This document shows positions 22,591-30,998 of a DNA stretch of 36,137 nt, one piece after another. The notes under the pieces are model-generated. The model was not told the DNA's origin, ran no database searches, and saw only the letters and a list, made by a program, of their open reading frames with translations. This DNA comes from Anaerolineae bacterium (GTDB taxonomy: Bacteria; Chloroflexota; Anaerolineae; JAADDB01), in assembly GCA_015486845.1 (NCBI GenBank), contig WFQU01000056.1, forward strand, positions 1-36,137, given 5' to 3'. Positions within the stretch are counted from its first letter, which is position 1. Every line of letters starts with the position of its first letter. A program made the translations under genes and the position numbers.

Positions 22591-24330
22591 TTGCTGGAAG
22601 AACTGCACATCGAGCACTTTGCCATCATTGAACAACTCTCGTTGCGTTTCCAGCCGGGGTTGAACGTAGTCACCGGCGAGACCGGCGCCGGCAAGTCGAT
22701 CATCATCGATGCAGTCAGCGCAGTGCTGGGCGCCCGCGCCGCGCCGGAGTGGATTCGAGCCGGCAGCTCGCAAGCTCTGGTGGAGGCTATCTTTACCCTG
22801 CCTCCTTTTCTGGCCAAGGAAATCGACCAGGTGTTGGCTGCCGAGGGATTAGAAGGAGAAACCGGCACATTGTTGCTGAGCCGGGAATTGCGCCGAACCG
22901 GCCGGAATATCGCACGCGTCAATGGCCGGGCTGTCGCTTTAGACATCGTGCGCCAGATAGGCCAAAAACTGCTGGACATACACGGGCAAGGGGATCACGT
23001 CACCTTGTTGCGGGCCAAAGAGCAAATTAATTTGCTGGATCATTTCGCGGGGCTGGACGCGGAACGGACGCAAATGGGGCAATGGGTGCGGCAGATTGAA
23101 GCGATACGCCGGCAAAGACGCCTGTGGCAGCAACAACAACGGCAACGCGCTCAAAACATCGACTTGCTAACTTACCAGATCAACGAAATCCACTCGGCTT
23201 ATTTGCAAGAAGGCGAAGAAGGAGCGCTCCTTCTGGAGCGCCAAAGGCTGGCCCACGCCGAGCAAATCTTAAGCGGACTGCAAGCCAGTCGCACCGCCCT
23301 GACTGGAGCGGAAGAAGAATGCCCCGGGGCCAATGACCTTTTAGGCGAGGCCGCCCATCAATTGAGCCGGTTAGGTAATTTGGATCCGGAGCTGGCGGCG
23401 TTAGCCGAACAAGCGGAACTGTTGGCCGAGCAGATTCATGATCTCAATGTGTCGCTGTTAGATTATGCGGAACAAATCGAATACAATCCGGAACGCCTTG
23501 GTGAAGTGGAAGAACGGCTAAGCCTCTTATACAGTCTCAAGCGCAAATATGGCGACAGCATTGCCGAAATCATTGCTTTTGGCGAAGCAGCTACCGCTAA
23601 ATTGGAAACGCTGCAAAATGTCAATGCGGAGATTGACCACTTAAGGGAGGAAGAAGAAGCGCTGGTAGCGAAAATAGGCCAGTTGGGGCTGGCAATGTCC
23701 CAGCGCCGCCGAGAAGCGGGGAAAGCATTGGCGGCCCAAGTGGAAGCGGAGTTGGCCGCATTGCGCATGGCGGACACCTGTTTTGCCGTGCGGGTGGAGC
23801 AGCAAGAAAGGGAAAGTGGCCTGCCGGTTGGCGCCAAGCGATATGCTTTTGACGAAACAGGTTTCGACAAGGTCACTTTTATGGTCGCAGTGAATCGTGG
23901 TGAGCCACTTTACCCGCTCACTCGGGTGGCTTCTGGCGGCGAGACCGCCCGCCTGATGTTGGCGCTGAAGACGGTCCTAAGTCATGCCGATGCCATCCCA
24001 ACACTCATTTTCGATGAGATCGATGTGGGCATCGGCGGCCGGGTCGGCAGCGTCGTCGGCCAAAAATTGTGGCACATCGCTCGTGACCACCAGGTGCTGT
24101 GCGTGACGCACTTACCACAACTGGCAGTTTTTGGCGACGCACATTGGCGCGTGCAAAAAATTGAGCAGGATGGCCGGACTATTACGGCTGTTGTCCGTCT
24201 TGATGCAGAAGAACGTTTGACAGAGATTGCCGCCATGTTGGGCAGCGGCAGCCAGGCCAGCGTGCACAATGCTAGGGAAATGTTGACCGCCGCGACGGGT
24301 TGGAAAGAGCAATTCCTCGGGAGCGTGTAA
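22591..24330 (+). CDS. recN: DNA repair protein RecN
   Basis: RecN is an SMC-like ATPase acting in double-strand-break repair with RecA. The 579-residue product has an N-terminal ATPase half (LHIEHFAIIEQLSLRFQPGLNVVTGETGAGKS; Walker A at 29-36), a central coiled coil (about 150-380), a signature motif (VASGGETARLMLALK) and a Walker B with LIFDEIDVGIGG near residue 472. It ends with the H-loop region VLCVTHLPQLAVFGDAHW. The start codon is TTG, with GGAGGG 7 nt upstream. It lies 3 nt after the nitroreductase, so it is likely expressed from that gene's promoter. No LexA-like box was recognised. Confidence 0.96.
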   Translation: MLEELHIEHFAIIEQLSLRFQPGLNVVTGETGAGKSIIIDAVSAVLGARAAPEWIRAGSSQALVEAIFTLPPFLAKEIDQVLAAEGLEGETGTLLLSRELRRTGRNIARVNGRAVALDIVRQIGQKLLDIHGQGDHVTLLRAKEQINLLDHFAGLDAERTQMGQWVRQIEAIRRQRRLWQQQQRQRAQNIDLLTYQINEIHSAYLQEGEEGALLLERQRLAHAEQILSGLQASRTALTGAEEECPGANDLLGEAAHQLSRLGNLDPELAALAEQAELLAEQIHDLNVSLLDYAEQIEYNPERLGEVEERLSLLYSLKRKYGDSIAEIIAFGEAATAKLETLQNVNAEIDHLREEEEALVAKIGQLGLAMSQRRREAGKALAAQVEAELAALRMADTCFAVRVEQQERESGLPVGAKRYAFDETGFDKVTFMVAVNRGEPLYPLTRVASGGETARLMLALKTVLSHADAIPTLIFDEIDVGIGGRVGSVVGQKLWHIARDHQVLCVTHLPQLAVFGDAHWRVQKIEQDGRTITAVVRLDAEERLTEIAAMLGSGSQASVHNAREMLTAATGWKEQFLGSV

Positions 24331-24385
24331 ATGATGCTGTTATACCTCACCGAAACATGGCTTGATTTCAATAATAAAGAAAGGA

Positions 24386-24507
24386 TGACCACTCAGCCCT
24401 CCCAACAATGGGACGTAGATGATGCAGAGGAACGTTGCTGTTCATTAATTCTCGCTGATCTATCCGTGTGCAATCTGCGGTCTCTTTGACCAGGGCTGAG
24501 CAGTTAT
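24386..24507 (+). repeat. MITE-like element, copy 2
   Basis: This is an about 122-bp element with terminal inverted repeats TGACCACTCAGCCCT and, from the other strand at the right end, ATAACTGCTCAGCCCT. It aligns with the minus strand of 20472-20609, including TGATCTATC and the outer TTGACCAGGGCTGAGCAG. The right end lies 19 nt before the TTG start of the GT2 gene. No gene fits in the gap between recN and GT2. Confidence 0.75.
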
Positions 24508-24526
24508 CGGAAAGGAAACAAACAGA

Positions 24527-25213
24527 TTGAAACTCTCGATCATTATCCCTGTTTACAATGAAGAAAAGACGATCTTGCAAGTCATTCAAAGTGTCCAGCA
24601 AGCGGATATTGGCATGGAAAAACAAATTATTATCGTCGATGACGGTTCCACTGACGGAACCAAAGAATGTTTGCAGACAGTGCGCGATGGGAATATACAG
24701 TTATATTGCCACGATGTAAATCAGGGCAAAGGCGCGGCGGTGCGCACCGGCCTAAGCAAAGTGGCCGGCGATCTCGTCGTCATTCAGGACGCGGATTTAG
24801 AATACGATCCGGCCGATTATCCCATCCTCATGAAGCCAATTTTGGACGGGAAAGCCGACGTCGTTTACGGTTCCCGCTTCTTGGGGCCCCATCGTGCTTT
24901 CCTTTTCGTCCACTTTCTGGGCAATAAGTTCCTCACATTGATTACTAATACGCTTTATGACACAATTTTAACCGATATGGAAACCTGTTACAAAATGTTT
25001 CGGGCTGAAGTTTTTCGTGACATCACTATTCGCAGCAATCGATTTGATTTTGAGCCGGAAATCACTGCTAAAGTACTCAAGCGTGGTTACCGGCTTTTCG
25101 AAGTGCCCATCACTTATAGCGGACGGAATATCGATGAGGGCAAGAAAATTCGTCCTTGGCGGGATGGTTTGCGCGCGCTCTGGACGCTGATCAAGTTCCG
25201 TTTTGTGGAATAG
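24527..25213 (+). CDS. Family 2 glycosyltransferase, polyprenol-phosphate mannose synthase-like
   Basis: This 228-residue GT-A fold enzyme has LSIIIPVYNEEKTILQVI, IIVDDGSTDGT and the metal/nucleotide-sugar site VIQDADLEYDP. GSRFLG and a late DMETCYKMFRAEVF complete a DPM1-like pattern. No C-terminal membrane segments are present, so it is a soluble or peripheral enzyme. Transfer of a sugar to polyprenyl phosphate is the likely reaction. The start is TTG with AAAGGA 10 nt upstream; a MITE-like element ends 19 nt upstream, so its transcript must start within or above that element. The GT39 enzyme downstream, after a 376-bp repeat region, could use the lipid-linked sugar. Confidence 0.9.
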   Translation: MKLSIIIPVYNEEKTILQVIQSVQQADIGMEKQIIIVDDGSTDGTKECLQTVRDGNIQLYCHDVNQGKGAAVRTGLSKVAGDLVVIQDADLEYDPADYPILMKPILDGKADVVYGSRFLGPHRAFLFVHFLGNKFLTLITNTLYDTILTDMETCYKMFRAEVFRDITIRSNRFDFEPEITAKVLKRGYRLFEVPITYSGRNIDEGKKIRPWRDGLRALWTLIKFRFVE

Positions 25214-25589
25214 TCGTTGCGAGCCGCATTTGAGATCAGCATTTATCAGCGCACATCAGTGTTGTCAGCGTTCTATTTTTCGGAGGAGATGGTAGCCGAG
25301 GGCATTGCCCTTGGTTACCATCTATTCAATACCAGCCCCCTTTCAGGGGGCTTTCTGCCACGTAGCACGGGGATTTGATCTCCGTGCCGCTCGGGCGGAG
25401 AACGATTTAGCCCAGCGACTAAAAGTCACGGCAACATCTGCGAAATCGCCCTACGGCGATTAGCCTGCAACCTGCGCAGGCAGGTTTTGCAGTTATAGCA
25501 GCGATTTCTAATTGCCGGACCATTGTTTTTTATCTGCGTGCGCAGCCTGCGTTGATCTGCGTCCTATTTTATTTTCAAGGAAGAGGTTC
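25214..25589 (+). repeat. Composite intergenic repeat, copy IV
   Basis: The whole 376-bp gap is repeat modules. In order: GATCAGCATTTATCAGCG, TTCTATTTTTCGGAGGAG, a 16-bp-arm hairpin with two G-U pairs (25289-25321), AGCCCCC/GGGGGCT (about 25333-25352), GCACGGGGA with an imperfect partner (about 25365-25387), AATCGCC/GGCGATT (25444-25461), AACCTGC/GCAGGTT (25469-25486) and the TCTGCGT leader ending ATTTTATTTTCAAGGAAGAG (25518-25585). The last part gives the ribosome-binding site of the next gene. About 145 bp from 25441 is a near-identical inverted copy of 35702-35846. No gene is seen. Confidence 0.85.
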
Positions 25590-27608
25590 ATGCCAAAAAC
25601 AAAGCGCGCTTTTTACTATTTGACGATAGCCGTGTTGTGCGCGGCTGGGGCACAATTGGTCCTGACGCCGCCGGCCGCCTGGCGTTTTGGGACCATTACT
25701 AACACGTGCTTCCTGTTAGCCGCTATCATTGACTTGTTAGCTATTGCCATGGCGTTCATGGGAACACGCTATGGGCTGAAGAACAGTACTTCGCATCAGG
25801 CCACCACCCATCCCGAAGTCAGCGAACGCTACAACCCGGCCAGCAAAATCACCCTCCGGGTGCGCAGCATGCGGTCACGCTCTGCCCTCCCATTACGCTT
25901 GGCGCCGTGGCGCCGAGGACTGATAGCCGGCACGGTGGGCTTGCTCTTGGTGCAATACGCACTTTTTTGGCTGCAAGGCGAAACAGTCTTCTTGCGTTGG
26001 GTCTGGTTAGCCACGATTCTTTTGGCCATCCTCTCGTGCTGGCATCCCCATCGTCCTACCTGGCAGCAAGAGCAAGGTGTGGAGATACTTTTGCTGTTAG
26101 CTGTGCTCTTCTTGGGTTGGTTCTCGCGCAGCTGGCGCTTGACGATTTTACCGCTGGATTTTCACGGTGACATGGCTTCCATGGGCCTGACGGCGAGGGA
26201 GATGCTACATGCCGGCGATTGGGCACTTTTCCGCACTCGTTGGGCAAATTTACCCACATTTGCGTTCTTGCCGGTGGCGTTCGGCTTGCATTTCATCAGC
26301 GACTCGCTTTTTGGTCTCCGCTTACCGTCGGTGATAGAAGGAACAGCGGCATTGCTCTTTTTCTACCTGCTTAGCCGTCGCCTCTTTGACCGTTGGACCG
26401 CGTTATTGGCCACGCTTTGGTTGGCCGGGAACGTTGCTCAAATTCATTTCAGCCGTATTGCTTCTTACATCGACCCGCTGCCCTGGCTCATTTTAGCGAT
26501 GTGGGCGCTCTGGCATGGCTGGAAGCACCGCTCGGCGGCTGGCTGGCTCCTGGCTGGAATCGGTTTCGGCTTTGCCTCCGTTTCCTATTATTCCGGCCGA
26601 GCCGGATGGGTCATCGCGGCGCTTTTCTTGTTGTATTTGCTTCTCTGGCAGCACAAGTCATTAGCCGGGCAATGGTCAGGCGTCGCTCTTCTTGTTTTGG
26701 GCGCACTGTTGGCCTGGGGCCCGTTGCCCCTCTATTTCGGTCAACACTGGCCAGCCATGGTCACCCGCACACGCGAAGTATCCCTTTTCCACCCGGCCGT
26801 GATGACCCATTTACAAGGCAAATATCACATTCAAGGCTTCTTTCCTTTACTGCTGGAACAAGCTAAACACACTTTTTTTGTCTTCCAATACTTCCCCGAC
26901 AGCAGTACACAGTTTGGGTTTCGCTATCCTTTGCTCAACGAATTGTTAGTGCCATGGCTATTTGTCGGTATAGGCGCACTTCTGGCCCGTTGGCGGCGTC
27001 CCTCGGCAGCGCTTGTTCTGATCTGGCTGGTGACGATCTGGTTTTTTGGTGCTTTTATGACTAATAATCCGCCTTTCTGGCCCCGGCTTGTTTTGTTAGT
27101 ACCGGCAGCGTTGCTCGTAGCCGCGGCAGGATTGATGGCGTGGGGCCAAAGTTGGTGGGGCGCCATTAGCCGAAGCGGATGCCATTATCGCTGGCTGATT
27201 CAGGCCGGGGCTATTTTGCTGCTACTGGTCATCAGTACCGCGGCCATGCGGAGCAATTGGCTGCGCTATCGTCAATATGGTGATCATTTTGTCCATGAGC
27301 AGGCCTGGCTGGGCCGCTATTTAGCCGCGCAGCCGGTCGAGCCGCCTGTCTGCTTAGTGCGAACGCCATACTCTTTGAACGAGCGAGAGATCGCTTTCTT
27401 GGTTGATGGTCGGAAAGATGAAGAGATTGGAGCGGTGCCTGTGCCGCCAGAGGTATGTCGTCAGCCAGGGCAACAAAGCATTTTCTATGCCAACGAGCGG
27501 TTATTGTTAGCTCAATGGGAACAGGCTGTAGCGGGAAGTCGGGTCGCGGCGGTTTACGATCCGGCCGGCCAGTTCACTTTCTGGCTTTGGCGGATGCCGA
27601 AAAAGTGA
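25590..27608 (+). CDS. GT39/ArnT-like polytopic glycosyltransferase
   Basis: This 672-residue membrane protein has roughly ten to twelve hydrophobic segments and a large C-terminal extracellular part. It fits the PMT/ArnT (GT39/GT83) class, which moves sugars from polyprenyl-phosphate donors to proteins or lipids outside the membrane. The first outer loop has PLDFHGDMASMGLTAREML near residue 190, in the position of the conserved acidic motif. FYLLSRRLFDRWTALLATLWLAG and HFSRIASYIDPL are typical of the following helices. ATG 25590 follows AGGAAGAGG; in-frame upstream codons belong to the repeat leader. The acceptor is unknown. It ends convergently 35 bp from murE. Confidence 0.85.
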   Translation: MPKTKRAFYYLTIAVLCAAGAQLVLTPPAAWRFGTITNTCFLLAAIIDLLAIAMAFMGTRYGLKNSTSHQATTHPEVSERYNPASKITLRVRSMRSRSALPLRLAPWRRGLIAGTVGLLLVQYALFWLQGETVFLRWVWLATILLAILSCWHPHRPTWQQEQGVEILLLLAVLFLGWFSRSWRLTILPLDFHGDMASMGLTAREMLHAGDWALFRTRWANLPTFAFLPVAFGLHFISDSLFGLRLPSVIEGTAALLFFYLLSRRLFDRWTALLATLWLAGNVAQIHFSRIASYIDPLPWLILAMWALWHGWKHRSAAGWLLAGIGFGFASVSYYSGRAGWVIAALFLLYLLLWQHKSLAGQWSGVALLVLGALLAWGPLPLYFGQHWPAMVTRTREVSLFHPAVMTHLQGKYHIQGFFPLLLEQAKHTFFVFQYFPDSSTQFGFRYPLLNELLVPWLFVGIGALLARWRRPSAALVLIWLVTIWFFGAFMTNNPPFWPRLVLLVPAALLVAAAGLMAWGQSWWGAISRSGCHYRWLIQAGAILLLLVISTAAMRSNWLRYRQYGDHFVHEQAWLGRYLAAQPVEPPVCLVRTPYSLNEREIAFLVDGRKDEEIGAVPVPPEVCRQPGQQSIFYANERLLLAQWEQAVAGSRVAAVYDPAGQFTFWLWRMPKK

Positions 27609-27643
27609 TTACAATGCCGTTCGTGTCGCGCTACGTTGCTGTT

Positions 27644-29194
27644 TTAATGGGTGGGCAAAGCAAAGGGACGTTCACCACAGCGCTCCGGTGCCAAATGGCA
27701 GTCTAAAGCGTAGGTTAGCGCCTCTTGATCGTGCCAGGGATACTCCGTTTCGCCGAAGCAGAGCGAGCGCTCATGGCCTTTGCCGCAAACCAGCAGCACA
27801 TCGCCGGGGCGGGCTTTGGCTACAGCAGCCATCATCGCGTCCTGCCGGTCGGGGATGCGCCAAAAATCGGTCCCTTCTTGCCGGCCGCGAGTGGCTACCC
27901 CGCCGGCTATGGCCGCCAAAATATCGGCCAAGGACTCCGTGCGCGGATCTTCCGCTGTCAAGAAAATGAGATCGGCCAGTTCTCCGGCTGCTTCTCCCAT
28001 CAACTGTCGTTTGGTATGATCCCGCAAGCCGGCGCTGCCGAAAACTACCAGCAGCCGCCCTTGTTCCCCGGCTAACGCTCTCCCCGCCCGCAATACCCGC
28101 CGCAGCGAAGCCGGCGTATGCGCAAAATCCACGATGGCCAGGAAATCCTGGCCGCGATCAATCCGCTGCAGACGGCCCTCCACGCCAGAGAAAGCCGCCA
28201 CGCCTCCCACGACAGCGTTTGACGGCAGCCCCAAGCCTAATGCTACTGTCACTGCCGCCATTACATTCTCCACGTTGAAATCCGCCAGCAATTGGCTGTG
28301 CAAGGCAAGATCGCCCCACGGTGTGTGCAACCGTACGTCGGTCTGCGCCGAGCCATACTGCACGGCGAGGGGATAGACATCCGCATCATCGTGCCAGCTA
28401 TAACTCCACTGGCGGTTGGAGAAAATGCCGTCCAGATAGGGAAAAGAGCGATCATCACGGTTCAAAACGGCTACTTTGGGCCATGATTTGGCCGGGGCTG
28501 CGGCTAACAAGTGAAAGAGGCGCGCCTTGGCCGCCATGTAGGCTTCCCAACTGCCGTGATAGTCTAAATGTTCATGGGTGACATTGGTGATGACCGCGGC
28601 GTCGAAGTCGCAAGCGTCCACCCGGTGTTGGTCTAAGCCATGGGATGTGCTTTCCAGCACCACAGCTTGCACGCCGGCGGCGCGCATCTGGGAGAGGTAA
28701 TGTTGCACATCCGGGGCGTTGGGGGTCGTGACGTGGAAACCGGTATCTAATAACTGCTTCTCCAAGTGTGCGCCGGTGGTGGCTATACGACCGCTGCGGT
28801 AGCCGGCTGTGCGCAAGATGGTATCCAGCAAGGTCGCCGTGGTTGTCTTGCCGTCGGTGCCGGTAACGCCGACTATTAACAAAGAGCGAGCGGGAAAGTC
28901 GAACCAGGCCGCAGCCAGCCGGGCCAAAGCAACCCGGCCGTTCGCCACCCGCGTGTAGGGACAGGGTAGGCCGGCCAAAGGCTGTTCGCCGACGACGGCC
29001 GCCGCGCCCCGCCGAATTGCATCGGAGATAAAACGGTGGCTATCCACCATCACGCCCCGGAACGCGACGAACAACATGCCTGGCTGTACCTGCCGCGAAT
29101 CCGCCGTGATGCCTGTCACAAGCGGGTTGGCGGCCGGTAAAAGGATCGCCGGCAGCGCCTGTTGTAAAAGTCTGTGCAATCTCTTCGTTCTCAT
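27644..29194 (-). CDS. murE: UDP-MurNAc-tripeptide synthetase MurE
   Basis: MurE adds the third residue, a diamino acid, to UDP-MurNAc-L-Ala-D-Glu in peptidoglycan synthesis. The 516-residue product has the N-terminal UDP-binding part (GITADSRQVQPGMLFVAFRG), the ATP-binding GVTGTDGKTTTA (about 109-120), TTPNAPDV, TNVTHEHLDYHGSWEAY and a C-terminal domain with AEDPRTE and LLVCGKGHE. The DPR arginine is where DNPR reads meso-diaminopimelate in known enzymes, so a DAP-type wall is favoured but not proven. ATG 29194 follows a GGGGGTGG site; a TTG at 29197 is possible. It stands alone, not in an mra/dcw cluster, with its own likely promoter. Confidence 0.95.
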   Translation of the reverse strand: MRTKRLHRLLQQALPAILLPAANPLVTGITADSRQVQPGMLFVAFRGVMVDSHRFISDAIRRGAAAVVGEQPLAGLPCPYTRVANGRVALARLAAAWFDFPARSLLIVGVTGTDGKTTTATLLDTILRTAGYRSGRIATTGAHLEKQLLDTGFHVTTPNAPDVQHYLSQMRAAGVQAVVLESTSHGLDQHRVDACDFDAAVITNVTHEHLDYHGSWEAYMAAKARLFHLLAAAPAKSWPKVAVLNRDDRSFPYLDGIFSNRQWSYSWHDDADVYPLAVQYGSAQTDVRLHTPWGDLALHSQLLADFNVENVMAAVTVALGLGLPSNAVVGGVAAFSGVEGRLQRIDRGQDFLAIVDFAHTPASLRRVLRAGRALAGEQGRLLVVFGSAGLRDHTKRQLMGEAAGELADLIFLTAEDPRTESLADILAAIAGGVATRGRQEGTDFWRIPDRQDAMMAAVAKARPGDVLLVCGKGHERSLCFGETEYPWHDQEALTYALDCHLAPERCGERPFALPTH

Positions 29195-29394
29195 CAAAAT
29201 AGATCCACCCCCGATGATCGAAATTCGTGCCTACACAGCAATGCCAATAACCAGACACCAAGAAGCTGAGCGACTCAAAGTCGCCGCTCCATTTGCAAAG
29301 GCCGCCAAAGCAGACTCTTGGCAGCCGCCGAAAGGTAACTTGGCAGACATTGCGGCGGTTTCAATCGCCGCACGCTGATAAGTCACCCATCTCC

Positions 29395-29423
29395 ATTATA
29401 GTGCAAGCCGCCGAACAACAAAA
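29395..29423 (-). promoter_or_regulatory. Likely promoter for murE
   Basis: A perfect TATAAT (29395-29400, minus strand) lies about 200 bp before the murE ATG. The -35 is weak: TTGTTG at 15 bp (29416-29421) or TTTTGT at 17 bp. It overlaps the U-tract of the nuo terminator. The leader contains a GCGGCG/CGCCGC hairpin near 29351-29371. Confidence 0.5.
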
Positions 29424-29454
29424 AAGCGTCGTAAGCCACGCTGCTCACGACGCT
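29419..29454 (-). terminator. Rho-independent terminator of the nuo operon
   Basis: On the minus strand AGCGTCGT pairs with ACGACGCT across a 14-nt loop and runs directly into a TTTTTT-type tract, 23 nt after the nuoN stop. This is a standard intrinsic terminator and marks nuoN as the last gene of its operon. Confidence 0.9.
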
Positions 29455-29476
29455 CGTCGAACCGTTGAAAGGCTTT

Positions 29477-30943
29477 TTACAGGCCAACCATGGCCAATCC
29501 AGAAGTCGTGGCGATATGCAGGAACCAACTGGGGAAGATACCCAGCAAAAGGGTCATGGCCAGGGTAATCACAAGTGCGTAGCGTGTCGGTTTGGCGACA
29601 GCGATTGCTGGCCCCTCGCCGGGTACGAAGAACATCGCTTTGATAACCTTGAAGTAGTAGCCGACAGCCACCACCGAGTTGATAATTGCAATTAAAGCTA
29701 AAATGTAAAACTGTTCCGCCAGCGCGGCCCCGAAGACCATGAATTTGCCCATGAAGCCGCCCGTCGCTGGCACACCGGCCAGGCTCAGCAATAGGATCAA
29801 GAAAACGCCGGCCAGGAAAGGCGATCGTTTTACCAAACCATTGTAGTCGTCCATTTGCGTCGAGCCGGTATGCTCCTCAATGGCACCAACGACGATGAAA
29901 GCACCAGCGTTGGTGAACGCGTAGGCCAACAAGTAGAACAGCACGCCGCTTACTCCATTGAAAGCGGTGAATGGTACTTTGCCGTTGAAAGCTACCAAGC
30001 CGATAACGATATAGCCAGCCTGGGCCACGCTGGAATAAGCGAGCATCCGTTTCACACTGGTTTGGCGTAGCGCCACGAAGTTTCCCACCGTCATCGTCAA
30101 TACGGAAAGCGCATAAAGCAGCGCTACCCAATCGATTTTCACGGCCGGCAAAGCGGTCACGAAAACGCGGATCAACAGCGCGAACCCAACGCCTTTGGAT
30201 GCGGTTGCCAGGAAAGCACTCACCGGGGTCGGCGCACCATCGTAGACGTCCGGCGCCCACTGGTGGAACGGCACCAAAGAAGACTTGTACCCGAAACCGA
30301 CCGTCAAGAAAAGCAAGGCCGGAAAGAGTAACCATTGATAGCCGGAGACTAAATTACCGGCCGTTAGCTTCTGAGCAATGGCTGCCAAATTGGTCGTGCC
30401 AGTCAAGCCGTAGAGCAAAGACATGCCATAGAGCATAACAGCCGAGGCAACAGCCCCATAGAGGAAGTACTTGATAGCCGCCTCATTAGCCCGTTTATCG
30501 TTGCGCAGGAAGCCGACTAGCACGTAAGAAGTGATACTCAAAAATTCCATTCCTAAGTAGACCATAATCAGGTCTGTGGCTGAAACTGCCACCATAATAG
30601 CTATGGCTGCAAACAGGAGCAATGCGTAGAATTCACCTTGCTGATGCGTCCGGCCGGGTAAATAGTCCACCAGCGCTAACGTCACTAAAACTACGACCAT
30701 CTCCCCGATAAGCTGGAAATAATAGGCGAATGAATCAGCCGCCATGGTATCTGTCACAGTTTCTTTATGTCCCATTAGCCAAAAAGAAGCCACCATGGAT
30801 AAAAGCAACCCAGCAATTGTCCAATAGGGTAAAGCTTTTTGCCAACGTCGTTTGCCAAAGATATCGATCCCCAATACTAAAAACGCGGCAATTAGCAAGA
30901 TAAACTCTGGGGAGAGCAAATATAGTTTATCTAATGTAATCAA
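29477..30943 (-). CDS. nuoN: NADH-quinone oxidoreductase subunit N
   Basis: NuoN is one of three antiporter-like, proton-pumping subunits of respiratory complex I. The 488-residue polytopic protein has the conserved Glu133 (MVYLGMEFLSITSYVLVG) and Lys220 in GFGYKSSLVPFHQWAPDVYDGAPTPVSAFL, both needed for pumping in known homologues. About 14 membrane segments can be counted. The start is TTG with GGAGGG 5 nt upstream. It follows nuoM after 55 bp and is followed by an intrinsic terminator. Confidence 0.97.
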   Translation of the reverse strand: MITLDKLYLLSPEFILLIAAFLVLGIDIFGKRRWQKALPYWTIAGLLLSMVASFWLMGHKETVTDTMAADSFAYYFQLIGEMVVVLVTLALVDYLPGRTHQQGEFYALLLFAAIAIMVAVSATDLIMVYLGMEFLSITSYVLVGFLRNDKRANEAAIKYFLYGAVASAVMLYGMSLLYGLTGTTNLAAIAQKLTAGNLVSGYQWLLFPALLFLTVGFGYKSSLVPFHQWAPDVYDGAPTPVSAFLATASKGVGFALLIRVFVTALPAVKIDWVALLYALSVLTMTVGNFVALRQTSVKRMLAYSSVAQAGYIVIGLVAFNGKVPFTAFNGVSGVLFYLLAYAFTNAGAFIVVGAIEEHTGSTQMDDYNGLVKRSPFLAGVFLILLLSLAGVPATGGFMGKFMVFGAALAEQFYILALIAIINSVVAVGYYFKVIKAMFFVPGEGPAIAVAKPTRYALVITLAMTLLLGIFPSWFLHIATTSGLAMVGL

Positions 30944-30998
30944 GGGAGCCCTCCATTCTCATCATTATACGAAACATGCCGTAAATCCCCCCCGTCCA

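Noticed and set aside
29230-29360. 39-codon minus-strand frame in the murE leader as a leader peptide
   Set aside because: No convincing Shine-Dalgarno site, no run of regulatory codons and no attenuator-like terminator before murE.
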